From: a bacterium
GTDB lineage: Bacteria > Bacteroidota > Ignavibacteria > Kapaibacteriales > UBA2268
Assembly (NCBI GenBank): GCA_030426865.1
Contig: JAUHXN010000173.1
Coordinates: forward strand, 1 to 6,318
Direction of reading: 5' to 3'
Length of the DNA stretch: 6,318 nucleotides
Shown piece by piece: positions 1 to 4,779 of this stretch. Made by a program: the position numbers and the translations under genes. The notes below the pieces were generated by a model that was not told the origin of the DNA, made no database searches, and saw nothing but the letters and a program-made list of their open reading frames with translations. The first letter of the stretch is position 1; each line of letters opens with the position of its first letter.

Positions 1-87
1 TATATTGCATGGCTAATATCCCATATTCTACTTTTTTTGACAGTCGGAGCATACTTATTCTTAAATTTATTGGTTCGTTACCTCTAA
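1..87 (+). CDS. C-terminal end of a probable membrane protein (partial)
   Basis: The window opens inside an open plus-strand frame that reads 28 codons to a TAA at 85-87. The peptide is very hydrophobic (YIAWLISHILLFLTVGAYLF, then LNLLVRYL) and looks like a final transmembrane helix with a short basic tail. The frame starting at base 3 is also open, to 107, but gives a mixed-polarity peptide with no obvious character, so frame 1 is preferred. The 5' part lies outside the window, so family and function cannot be named. The gene would be convergent with the minus-strand genes that end at 303. Confidence 0.5.
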   Translation, partial: YIAWLISHILLFLTVGAYLFLNLLVRYL

Positions 88-155
88 CGTTTCAAAAATA
101 AGTGTATTTTAGTCGTATTTCAAATTAATTTGGAAAAAAAATGATAAAAGATTGA

Positions 156-198
156 AAAGCAATGAGTCTATATCACTTGTGATAAAATATATTGCTTT
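156..198. terminator. Possible bidirectional terminator hairpin between convergent genes
   Basis: AAAGCAAT (156-163) pairs perfectly with ATTGCTTT (191-198). Inside it, TATCAC (171-176) pairs with GTGATA (179-184) across a TT loop, and both arms share nearly the same centre. Bases 164-170 and 185-190 form an internal loop. On the minus strand the stem is followed by T-rich sequence (complement of 133-158). The site lies between the plus-strand gene ending at 87 and the minus-strand gene ending at 303, where a shared terminator is expected. The stem is AT-rich and weak. I see nothing else in 88-302. Confidence 0.35.
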
Positions 199-302
199 CT
201 TATATCGGACATTTAAGTCAGGGTTTTGTAATTTGTATTATAGAGATTTGGATTGAGGAATGAGGTTAATGTGTGTAGAATATGATATTATTTTTAGTTC
301 TT

Positions 303-614
303 TCAACTTTTAAACCAACTCCAAGCTGAGGCTAAAAGAAATACAATTATTACAATAATTATGTAATCCACTACTAAATACTCAATTTGAAAGTAACTAA
401 CTAATCCATTATAATCAACACGTTTTCCTCCATATTCAGTAAAGAAAGTAAATGGAAAACCATAAGTGTCATTTCCATCAATTGGAGTTTCATTTTTGAT
501 TGTTAAGAGTGTTGCTATACAGAATACAATTACTGAAATAAGGAAAATGAACAGTATATTTTTAATTTTAGTAAACGTAAAACTCCCCCAATTCAAACAC
601 GAAAGTATATTCAA
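303..614 (-). CDS. Small two-helix membrane protein, hypothetical, start uncertain
   Basis: This frame encodes up to 103 residues with two clear hydrophobic helices, about residues 19-38 (ILFIFLISVIVFCIATLL) and 80-96 (LVVDYIIIVIIVFLLAS). Between them is a roughly 40-residue loop with several aromatic residues (YGFPFTFFTEYGG). It ends in a TGA at 305-303. No ATG occurs anywhere in the frame. The longest version starts at a TTG (614-612) and overlaps the upstream lipoprotein gene by 47 bp. Other candidates are a TTG at 596-594 or an ATT at 566-564, one base past the lipoprotein stop; the first helix survives in all three. The same strand and the overlap suggest translational coupling with the lipoprotein. 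Small membrane proteins with a similar GFPF-type loop seem familiar from Bacteroidota, but I cannot name a family. It could also be a gene that has lost its start codon. Confidence 0.6.
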   Translation of the reverse strand: MNILSCLNWGSFTFTKIKNILFIFLISVIVFCIATLLTIKNETPIDGNDTYGFPFTFFTEYGGKRVDYNGLVSYFQIEYLVVDYIIIVIIVFLLASAWSWFKS

Positions 615-1179
615 TCAAATTGTTATCTATTTGCAGTGGTAAAAGTACTTTCAACCTTGCATCTTTATACTTTTCATTATAATAAAGCATGGCTTCATCA
701 TCACTGTGACTTGAGCGAAGTAAATTATATATACTCCACCCACCATATTTACCTTCTATAAAGAATACTTTATCAACTGGAATAAGATAATCTATAATTG
801 CAGACTCGCTTGCTACTACCGTCGGTAATTGAGTTTTCTCACGTTCTTTATACTTTACACCCGAATGTATTACCTTATTACTAACACCATATTCATCTAC
901 ATATACTGCTTTGTCCCATATTATTTCCATCGTTTTCTCAGACTTATTTCTTAGTGAGAACCATATATCATTTTTACGGAACATCCAAACAATACTAATT
1001 AAATCATCTTTATAATAACTCTCAGTTCTACTGCCATTTGGTTTTGTACTTATATCTCCTTTAAAGTTAATAGTATTCTCAACTTTCATCATTGGAACAG
1101 CGTAGTTTCCTTTTATTCCACCACAACTGGTGAGTATAGTGAGGGCAAGGGCTAATATTGTATATTTCAATAGTTTCAT
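568..1179 (-). CDS. Putative lipoprotein of unknown function
   Basis: The protein has 203 residues. It begins with a lipoprotein signal peptide: basic MKLLK, a hydrophobic stretch to residue 16, then the lipobox LTSC with the acylated Cys at residue 19, followed by GG. The mature part (about 184 residues) has no transmembrane segment. Its alternating hydrophobic/polar pattern suggests a beta-sandwich, for example IVWMF, IWFSLRNKSEKTMEIIW and YTFVFEL. The stretches WDKAVYVDEYGVSNKVIHSG and GKYGGW resemble a recurring, unnamed Bacteroidota lipoprotein type; this is recall, not a search. The ATG at 1179-1177 is preceded by AGGA about 11 bases upstream, a weak Shine-Dalgarno match. The protein probably sits in the outer or inner membrane facing the periplasm. 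The gene overlaps the small membrane-protein frame downstream, and the two may act together. No function can be assigned. Confidence 0.85.
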   Translation of the reverse strand: MKLLKYTILALALTILTSCGGIKGNYAVPMMKVENTINFKGDISTKPNGSRTESYYKDDLISIVWMFRKNDIWFSLRNKSEKTMEIIWDKAVYVDEYGVSNKVIHSGVKYKEREKTQLPTVVASESAIIDYLIPVDKVFFIEGKYGGWSIYNLLRSSHSDDEAMLYYNEKYKDARLKVLLPLQIDNNLIEYTFVFELGEFYVY

Positions 1180-1246
1180 AATAGATCACATCCTATTCTT
1201 ATGATAATGTAAATTTATACATTTCTTCTTATTTTTCCTACCTATA

Positions 1247-1290
1247 AATTCCCCTCTCGAGGGGTGGACTGCGTCAGCAGGACGGGGTGG
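1247..1290 (+). repeat. Solitary two-hairpin REP-like repeat copy
   Basis: The order is AATT, hairpin A (CCCCTC 1251-1256 with GAGGGG 1259-1264), TGGA, hairpin B (CTGC 1269-1272 with GCAG 1277-1280), then GACGGGGTGG. This matches the architecture and flanking words (AATTCCCC, GGGGTGG, GACGGGGT) of the pair at 4342-4544, with different loops and stem bases. Compensated stem changes between copies suggest the folded structure is conserved. It lies between the lipoprotein gene and the receptor gene, 68 bp upstream of the lipoprotein start. Such elements are commonly non-coding and may be moved by a Y1 (RAYT-type) transposase elsewhere in the genome; none is present here. Confidence 0.7.
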
Positions 1291-1330
1291 TAATTCTGTT
1301 GAACTATTTTCTGGACTTTTTCTGTCACAA

Positions 1331-1367
1331 CAGAGTTGTAAAATTCAGATACTCTGTGAAAACTCTG
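1331..1367. repeat. Degenerate CTCTG inverted repeat in the intergenic spacer
   Basis: CAGAGTT (1331-1337) is the exact reverse complement of AACTCTG (1361-1367). A second CTCTG at 1352-1356 offers an alternative pairing partner. The run of CTCTGTGAAAACTCTG-type words resembles a decayed intergenic repeat often seen in Bacteroidota. No coding potential is visible in 1291-1398, which is otherwise plain AT-rich sequence. Confidence 0.3.
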
Positions 1368-1398
1368 ATATAGTCAGCAGCATTAACACCCACATAAA

Positions 1399-1416
1399 TC
1401 CCTCCTCTAGGAGGGA
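1399..1416 (-). terminator. GC-rich hairpin downstream of the receptor gene; terminator or repeat remnant
   Basis: TCCCTCCT (1399-1406) and AGGAGGGA (1409-1416) form a perfect 8-bp stem with a two-base spacer. Read on the minus strand it lies 32 bases past the receptor's original TAG (1451-1449) and is followed by only a short ATTTATG, so the T tract is poor. It could terminate the receptor transcript. It could equally be a fragment of a dispersed GC-rich repeat, since the adjoining GGACTTGAAAC looks repeat-like. Confidence 0.4.
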
Positions 1417-1448
1417 CTTGAAACGAAATTTAGATTATCAAACTCTTA

Positions 1449-1628
1449 CTATTCATTAGGGATTCTATAATTGAATCCTATATATATCTCTCTACCTTTA
1501 GTTGGTCCCCAAACGGAAGATGTATCGAAGTATGGCCCGAAAGGATTCTCCCAACTAATAATAGGTCGTTTTTGTCTGAAGTCAAGTAAATTCTCACAAC
1601 CTACATAAACATCAAATGATTCGAAATT
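1449..1628 (-). pseudogene. Cut-off C-terminal end of the TonB-dependent receptor
   Basis: Immediately after the TAA at 1631-1629 the same frame stays open for 59 codons to a TAG at 1451-1449. The peptide contains SFDVYVGCENLLDFRQ, then PFGPYFDTSSVWGPTKGREI and YIGFNYRI. This is the standard end of Bacteroidota TonB-dependent receptors: a GGENL-like strand, a PFG-x-YFD-x-S-x-VWGPT turn, and a final amphipathic beta-strand. No frame change is needed, so a single substitution explains the break, most simply AAA (Lys) to TAA. With this segment the protein would be 743 residues. Unless the stop is read through or is a sequence error, these strands are not made. Confidence 0.88.
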
Positions 1629-3680
1629 TTAAGTGAATTGTGGATTTATTACGAAATATGAATCCGAGAAATCTGGTCTTTGGAATTCTTCCGGATTTGA
1701 ACTAGTAATCGGCAATCTCTGCTGACCATACCAATGTAGATTCACATCGAAATGGTATTCTTTAGAAAGTGGCTTATAGCTGAATGTCGTTAGGAATTTA
1801 TGCTTAGCGTTGAATGGCAATTGCACTTTCTCTCCATCTATTTCACGGTAAACATCTAAATAAGTGTACCCTGCTTTAAATTCTACTTGATCCCATAGCT
1901 TTACGAAAAACTCTAGCTGCAAGCCATTACTTACACTAGGGTCTTCAAAATTTTCAATAATCGCTTTAGTAGGATCTGTGTCATAGTCAGGGAATATCTG
2001 ATTTTGGAATTCTGTTCTATAGAAATCTACCATTATATGCCCTATTACATCTTCGTCTTCTGTATTGAAATTCTGAGTCAAGCTAAACCCATAATTTAAG
2101 GCCTCTTCTGGTTTCAATGCCTCAGCAAACACTATATCCCTAGAGCTGACAAGTAAGTTTATATTCTCGCTAAATAGGTTTGTAGTTCTCCATCCAGTAC
2201 CTATGTTGGCTCTCAATGTAGTATTCTCAGTTGCATTATACTTTAATAGAGTACGTGGAGTGAACATAGTACCGAATTGATTGTGATTATCTACTCTTAC
2301 TCCTGCTATCCAAGTAAATGTTTCGTCAAAGAAATTCATAGTATTTTCAGCAAAGAATCCAGGTATAGTCTCTTTTTTGATATACTCACCTGCGTAAGTT
2401 CTACCTAGTGTGTTTTCCGTAAAATCTATATTTTCATTCAAATTCATATATCTAATACTTGCACCAGTCTTAAAAGTATGGTCAGAGTAATTCATCTCAT
2501 ACTGCAGATTCCCGTACAAATTCGTTTGGTTTGCTTTGTAATCAACAGTCCCGAAGTAAGATTTTTGGTCTTGGTAGAAACTAGATGCGAAAACCGAGAA
2601 ATTATGTGTTTCATCCATTCTATAACCTAGCCTAGCAGAAATTTCTGGCTGATTAATATCAACAGATTGTCCATAAACAGAAGAGCTTCCTTTATCTGTA
2701 TCAGCATTGTAATTTGTTTGTCCACCGACTCTTTTCTCATTCAAAAAACGAAGTGATATTTTACTATTCCACCCTTGTTGATGTTCGTCCCCAAGCGACC
2801 ATTTATTATATAATGTGTATCGAGTTATCTGAGGTACATCAAGAAAATTATCATTATCTCTATCGAATTTATCGGCTTGCTGAGTAGTGTGGAATGAAGT
2901 TATATTACTCCAATCTCCTGTTTTGAATGTGTAATTCGCATTTAGCTGCTTTTCCATAAAGCTGTTCATATACAGATTCACTAAAAGTTTATCTGAGTTA
3001 TATCGCTCTTTTGTGATAACATTTATCTGTCCACTGATACCCTCAAAACCTTGTAGTACACTATTCGCACCCTTCGAGACGAATATATTATCGACCAAAG
3101 GCCCAGGAATACTGCTAATACCATAAGTATAAGATAATCCCATAATCATAGGAAATCCATCGACCAAAACCTGATTATAAACACCCGAAAGACCTAATAA
3201 ACGTAGCTCTTTGGAGTTAGTAATTACGTTCGTAGTCTGCGGTTGAACTGTTAGTTGAGTTTCGAATGCTCCTGCCAAATCGCAACAAGCAGCCTTCGTT
3301 AACTCAGTTTGTGTTATTTGTTCAGTCTTGATAGCGCTCGAATTAGAGATTATAACACCCGGCTTTTCTGCAATTACATTTATAGCTTCCGAAGTGGCAT
3401 TCTCAGTCAAATGAATCATTACAAAATCTTGTTTTTTAACAAGTATTGTATCTGGCTCATGTCCAACGTAGGTAGCAATCAATTTTTTGTTCGTTATTCC
3501 TTTTGTGGATATTTCGAACTTTCCTTCACTATCGGTGACTGTTCCGGTTTTGGAGTCTTGCCAATATACGTTTGCTCCTATTAGCGAAACATGTTTGGTA
3601 TTCATAACTACTCCCTTAATAGTCTGAGATAATGCTATTATTGGGAATAAGAATACTAATAATATTAAGTACTTTTTCAT
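1629..3680 (-). CDS. TonB-dependent outer-membrane receptor, truncated by an in-frame stop
   Basis: Family members import a bound substrate through an outer-membrane beta-barrel using TonB energy. Start: the ATG at 3680-3678 begins a typical signal peptide (MKKYLILLVFLFPIIALSQ); longer versions upstream run through a palindrome and have no signal sequence. Order by residue: signal 1-19; carboxypeptidase-regulatory-like domain about 20-100 (GVV, GANVYW, TDSEGKFEIS); plug about 105-225 with AACCDL (130-135), QVLVDGFPM, YGISSIPGPLVDNIFVSKGA and GFEGISGQINVI; barrel from about 230, with VRVDNHNQFGTMFTPRTLLK and IGTGWRTTNLF. Translation stops after 683 residues, 59 codons short of the original end, so the last barrel strands and the C-terminal assembly signal are missing; the product is probably not functional. 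The upstream neighbour is a Cys/His-rich small protein, usual for this receptor type and suggestive of a metal or metal-chelate substrate. The substrate is inferred, not shown. Confidence 0.9.
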   Translation of the reverse strand: MKKYLILLVFLFPIIALSQTIKGVVMNTKHVSLIGANVYWQDSKTGTVTDSEGKFEISTKGITNKKLIATYVGHEPDTILVKKQDFVMIHLTENATSEAINVIAEKPGVIISNSSAIKTEQITQTELTKAACCDLAGAFETQLTVQPQTTNVITNSKELRLLGLSGVYNQVLVDGFPMIMGLSYTYGISSIPGPLVDNIFVSKGANSVLQGFEGISGQINVITKERYNSDKLLVNLYMNSFMEKQLNANYTFKTGDWSNITSFHTTQQADKFDRDNDNFLDVPQITRYTLYNKWSLGDEHQQGWNSKISLRFLNEKRVGGQTNYNADTDKGSSSVYGQSVDINQPEISARLGYRMDETHNFSVFASSFYQDQKSYFGTVDYKANQTNLYGNLQYEMNYSDHTFKTGASIRYMNLNENIDFTENTLGRTYAGEYIKKETIPGFFAENTMNFFDETFTWIAGVRVDNHNQFGTMFTPRTLLKYNATENTTLRANIGTGWRTTNLFSENINLLVSSRDIVFAEALKPEEALNYGFSLTQNFNTEDEDVIGHIMVDFYRTEFQNQIFPDYDTDPTKAIIENFEDPSVSNGLQLEFFVKLWDQVEFKAGYTYLDVYREIDGEKVQLPFNAKHKFLTTFSYKPLSKEYHFDVNLHWYGQQRLPITSSNPEEFQRPDFSDSYFVINPQFT

Positions 3681-3713
3681 TTCTAATTTCTTTTTTGAAT
3701 TTATAATACACTT

Positions 3714-3733
3714 TCCGAATAATATTATTCGGA
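3714..3733. promoter_or_regulatory. Perfect 20-bp palindrome upstream of the receptor, candidate operator
   Basis: TCCGAATAATATTATTCGGA is a perfect 20-bp palindrome, 33 bases upstream of the receptor ATG and inside the gap after the small upstream gene. No T tract follows it on either strand, so it is not an ordinary terminator. Its dyad symmetry and position suit a dimeric repressor or metalloregulator site, or a hairpin in the receptor's 5' untranslated region. I do not recognise it as a named box; the AATAATATTATT core is only generally Fur/Zur-like. Confidence 0.5.
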
Positions 3734-3764
3734 CATACAAATAGTTCTAAACTTGATGGTATGA

Positions 3765-3784
3765 TTGACAAGACTCAGTGTCAA
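3765..3784. promoter_or_regulatory. Spaced inverted repeat in the receptor leader
   Basis: TTGACA (3765-3770) and TGTCAA (3779-3784) are exact inverted arms separated by 8 bases. The site lies 42 bases past the stop of the small upstream gene and 84 bases before the receptor ATG. A spaced dyad of this size could be a regulator half-site pair. Six-base arms also arise by chance, so the call is weak. Confidence 0.25.
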
Positions 3785-3826
3785 ACAGACAAGAGACTAT
3801 CAATCTAATAAAACTAATTCAAGTAT

Positions 3827-4258
3827 TTAGATTAGGTATTTTTCGTGTAATATATGTAGGGATTGCCTCGTAGATATGGGGGGAGGCGATTCGTAGAAAA
3901 GGTAATCTTCAGAATTAGAAGACTGAATTTCAGCAAAACTATATGCCGAAACTACAGCAACCAACACTGCTAATTGTTCTGAATTTACTTTATTGTAAGC
4001 AATATAATGTTCTTTGTTTTTTAGCTCTTGGGTGTCATTCTCACAGCAATTATCTTCTTGAGTATTTTGAATTGCATCATGACATTTGGGTACATCTTTA
4101 ACTTCAACTTCTTTGTGATCACAATGATCAGCTTTTACGTAGGCGGTTACATTTTTAACATCGCCATTGCACATATGCTTATTCATCACTATCCCTGTAG
4201 TAGAGAAAGTGAAAGCGAAAAGCATAATAGCTGATATTATTTTTGTTCTTAGATGCAT
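3827..4258 (-). CDS. HYC_CC_PP-type small Cys/His-rich protein
   Basis: The protein has 143 residues from the ATG at 4258-4256; a TTG two codons upstream is possible but less likely. Residues 7-24 form a hydrophobic signal or anchor (IISAIMLFAFTFSTTGIV). It is followed by KHMCNG (27-32, the position of the family's HYC motif), scattered Cys and His (H45, C46, H48, C59, H60), the CC pair at 71-72 (DNCCEN), a second hydrophobic stretch about 96-109, PPP at 125-127, and a C-terminal LHEKYLI tail. These landmarks in this order define the HYC_CC_PP family of Bacteroidota, here with Met replacing Tyr in HYC. Members are often found beside TonB-dependent receptors, as here (146-bp gap, same strand). 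The Cys/His pattern suggests periplasmic metal binding, perhaps copper, but no biochemical role is established from the sequence. Confidence 0.8.
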   Translation of the reverse strand: MHLRTKIISAIMLFAFTFSTTGIVMNKHMCNGDVKNVTAYVKADHCDHKEVEVKDVPKCHDAIQNTQEDNCCENDTQELKNKEHYIAYNKVNSEQLAVLVAVVSAYSFAEIQSSNSEDYLFYESPPPISTRQSLHILHEKYLI

Positions 4259-4261
4259 ATG

Positions 4262-4269
4262 CAAATATA
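4262..4269 (-). promoter_or_regulatory. Possible -7 box (TATATTTG) for the HYC_CC_PP gene
   Basis: Read on the minus strand, TATATTTG matches the Bacteroidota -7 consensus TAnnTTTG. It ends only three bases before the ATG at 4258-4256. If it is used, transcription would begin at or just inside the start codon, giving a leaderless or nearly leaderless mRNA. No TTG-type -33 box is visible at the expected distance upstream, so it may be a chance match in AT-rich DNA. Confidence 0.3.
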
Positions 4270-4341
4270 CGAATTAAAATTAAAGATGTTGTTATTGGGG
4301 AGGAAAATTGATTTTTGTTTATGTTATCTAATTACCCTGAT

Positions 4342-4398
4342 AATTCCCCTTTTGGGGAAAAAGGGGTGGCAGACGCACGTAGTGTGTCTGACGGGGTA
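4342..4398 (+). repeat. REP-like repeat, left arm
   Basis: After AATT, hairpin A pairs CCCCTTTT (4346-4353) with AAAAGGGG (4359-4366). TGG follows, then hairpin B pairs CAGACGCAC (4370-4378) with GTGTGTCTG (4382-4390), with one G-T wobble and a GTA loop, then ACGGGGTA. The GGGGTGG linker and the GACGGGGT tail are shared with the copies at 1247 and 4491, while the stem sequences differ. Confidence 0.7.
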
Positions 4399-4490
4399 TT
4401 TACATATCCACAAAATTTATTATTAACTGAATATATAAATCTATGGTTATACTTTTTTACACTATTTTTTTGTCTATCTACTCTTCAAAC

Positions 4491-4544
4491 ACCCCGTCAG
4501 CTAAAGCTGCCACCCCTCTTTCGCTGTGCTTAAAGAGGGGAATT
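4491..4544 (-). repeat. REP-like repeat, right arm (inverted)
   Basis: On the plus strand it reads ACCCCGT, then hairpin B (CAGCT 4498-4502 with AGCTG 4505-4509), CCA, then hairpin A (CCCCTCTTT 4513-4521 with AAAGAGGGG 4532-4540), then AATT. It is the same element as the left arm in opposite orientation. Its hairpin B stem is 5 bp rather than 9, and its hairpin A loop is longer (10 bases). Confidence 0.7.
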
Positions 4545-4564
4545 CAGCATGTTATATATTGCAG

Positions 4565-4619
4565 TTGGCTTTAGCCAATGGGTAAAGACAATCTCCCAAA
4601 TAAAGTGACTTCAAGTCAC
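4565..4619. repeat. Two adjacent small palindromes (TTGGCTTTAGCCAA and GTGACTTCAAGTCAC)
   Basis: TTGGCT/AGCCAA (4565-4578, TT spacer) and GTGACTT/AAGTCAC (4605-4619, one-base spacer) lie 26 bases apart. They begin 20 bases beyond the end of the inverted repeat element. Both have CTTTAG/CTTCAAG-type centres like hairpin B of the right arm (CAGCTAAAGCTG), hinting at a related repeat family. No gene is encoded. They could alternatively act as RNA hairpins or protein sites in the SulP upstream region. Confidence 0.45.
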
Positions 4620-4671
4620 ATTAAAAAGCTATCAATTTTTTTACTATTTTATTAGATGTAATTCTATTTAA

Positions 4672-4692
4672 TTCAAGATTAATAAACTTGAA
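4672..4692. promoter_or_regulatory. Spaced inverted repeat upstream of SulP
   Basis: TTCAAG (4672-4677) and CTTGAA (4687-4692) are inverted arms with a 9-base AT-rich spacer, 87 bases before the SulP start. This could be a regulator site controlling the transporter, but arms this short in AT-rich DNA can occur by chance. Confidence 0.2.
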
Positions 4693-4779
4693 AAACATAA
4701 ACTGCATATTTCATTGTTATCATCATATTTTTTCGGAACTTGCCGTCTTTTATTTGTCAAAAAACGATAATTAACTCAG

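Larger units (their letters stand above)
4342..4544. mobile_element. REPIN/MITE-like element: two inverted two-hairpin repeats
   Basis: The element is a roughly 203-bp unit bounded by AATTCCCC on the left and GGGGAATT on the right. The left arm (4342-4398) and the right arm (4491-4544) are imperfect reverse complements, each with the same two hairpins, flanking a 92-bp AT-rich centre. The whole can fold into one long structure. No obvious target duplication flanks it. By architecture it resembles REP doublets (REPINs) or a non-autonomous MITE moved in trans. No transposase is encoded within it. Confidence 0.6.
4259..4779. other. 521-bp divergent intergenic region rich in repeats
   Basis: This spacer separates the minus-strand HYC_CC_PP gene from the plus-strand SulP gene and should hold both promoters. 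It contains an inverted pair of two-hairpin repeats (4342-4544), two compact palindromes (4565-4619) and AT-rich sequence leading to SulP. No credible protein is encoded: the short open frames cross the hairpins and resemble nothing known. No clear TAnnTTTG/TTG promoter for SulP could be found by eye. Confidence 0.7.

Noticed and set aside
1399..1426. A CRISPR repeat (the hairpin followed by GGACTTGAAAC)
   Set aside because: It is a single copy with no regular spacing, and there are no cas genes in the window.
1629..1631. Stop-codon reassignment or recoding at the receptor TAA
   Set aside because: TAA is the ordinary terminator of the lipoprotein, HYC_CC_PP and SulP genes here, and no recoding structure is evident next to it. 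A point mutation or sequence error is simpler.
3309..3584. Plus-strand open frame opposite the receptor
   Set aside because: It is antisense to the well-supported plug and N-terminal domain and has no recognisable protein features.
3714..3733. Intrinsic terminator of the HYC_CC_PP gene
   Set aside because: The stem is AT-rich in the middle and no run of T follows it in the minus-strand direction.
3681..3740. A longer receptor N-terminus starting upstream of 3680
   Set aside because: It would place 20 extra residues before a textbook signal peptide and would translate through the palindrome. The ATG at 3680 fits the family.
4028..4234. Plus-strand open frame opposite the HYC_CC_PP gene
   Set aside because: It is the mirror of a Cys/His-rich gene; its hydrophobic look is a by-product of the complementary codons.
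4315..4533. Plus-strand open frame of 72 codons
   Set aside because: It runs through both hairpin repeats, and its composition simply reflects the repeat.
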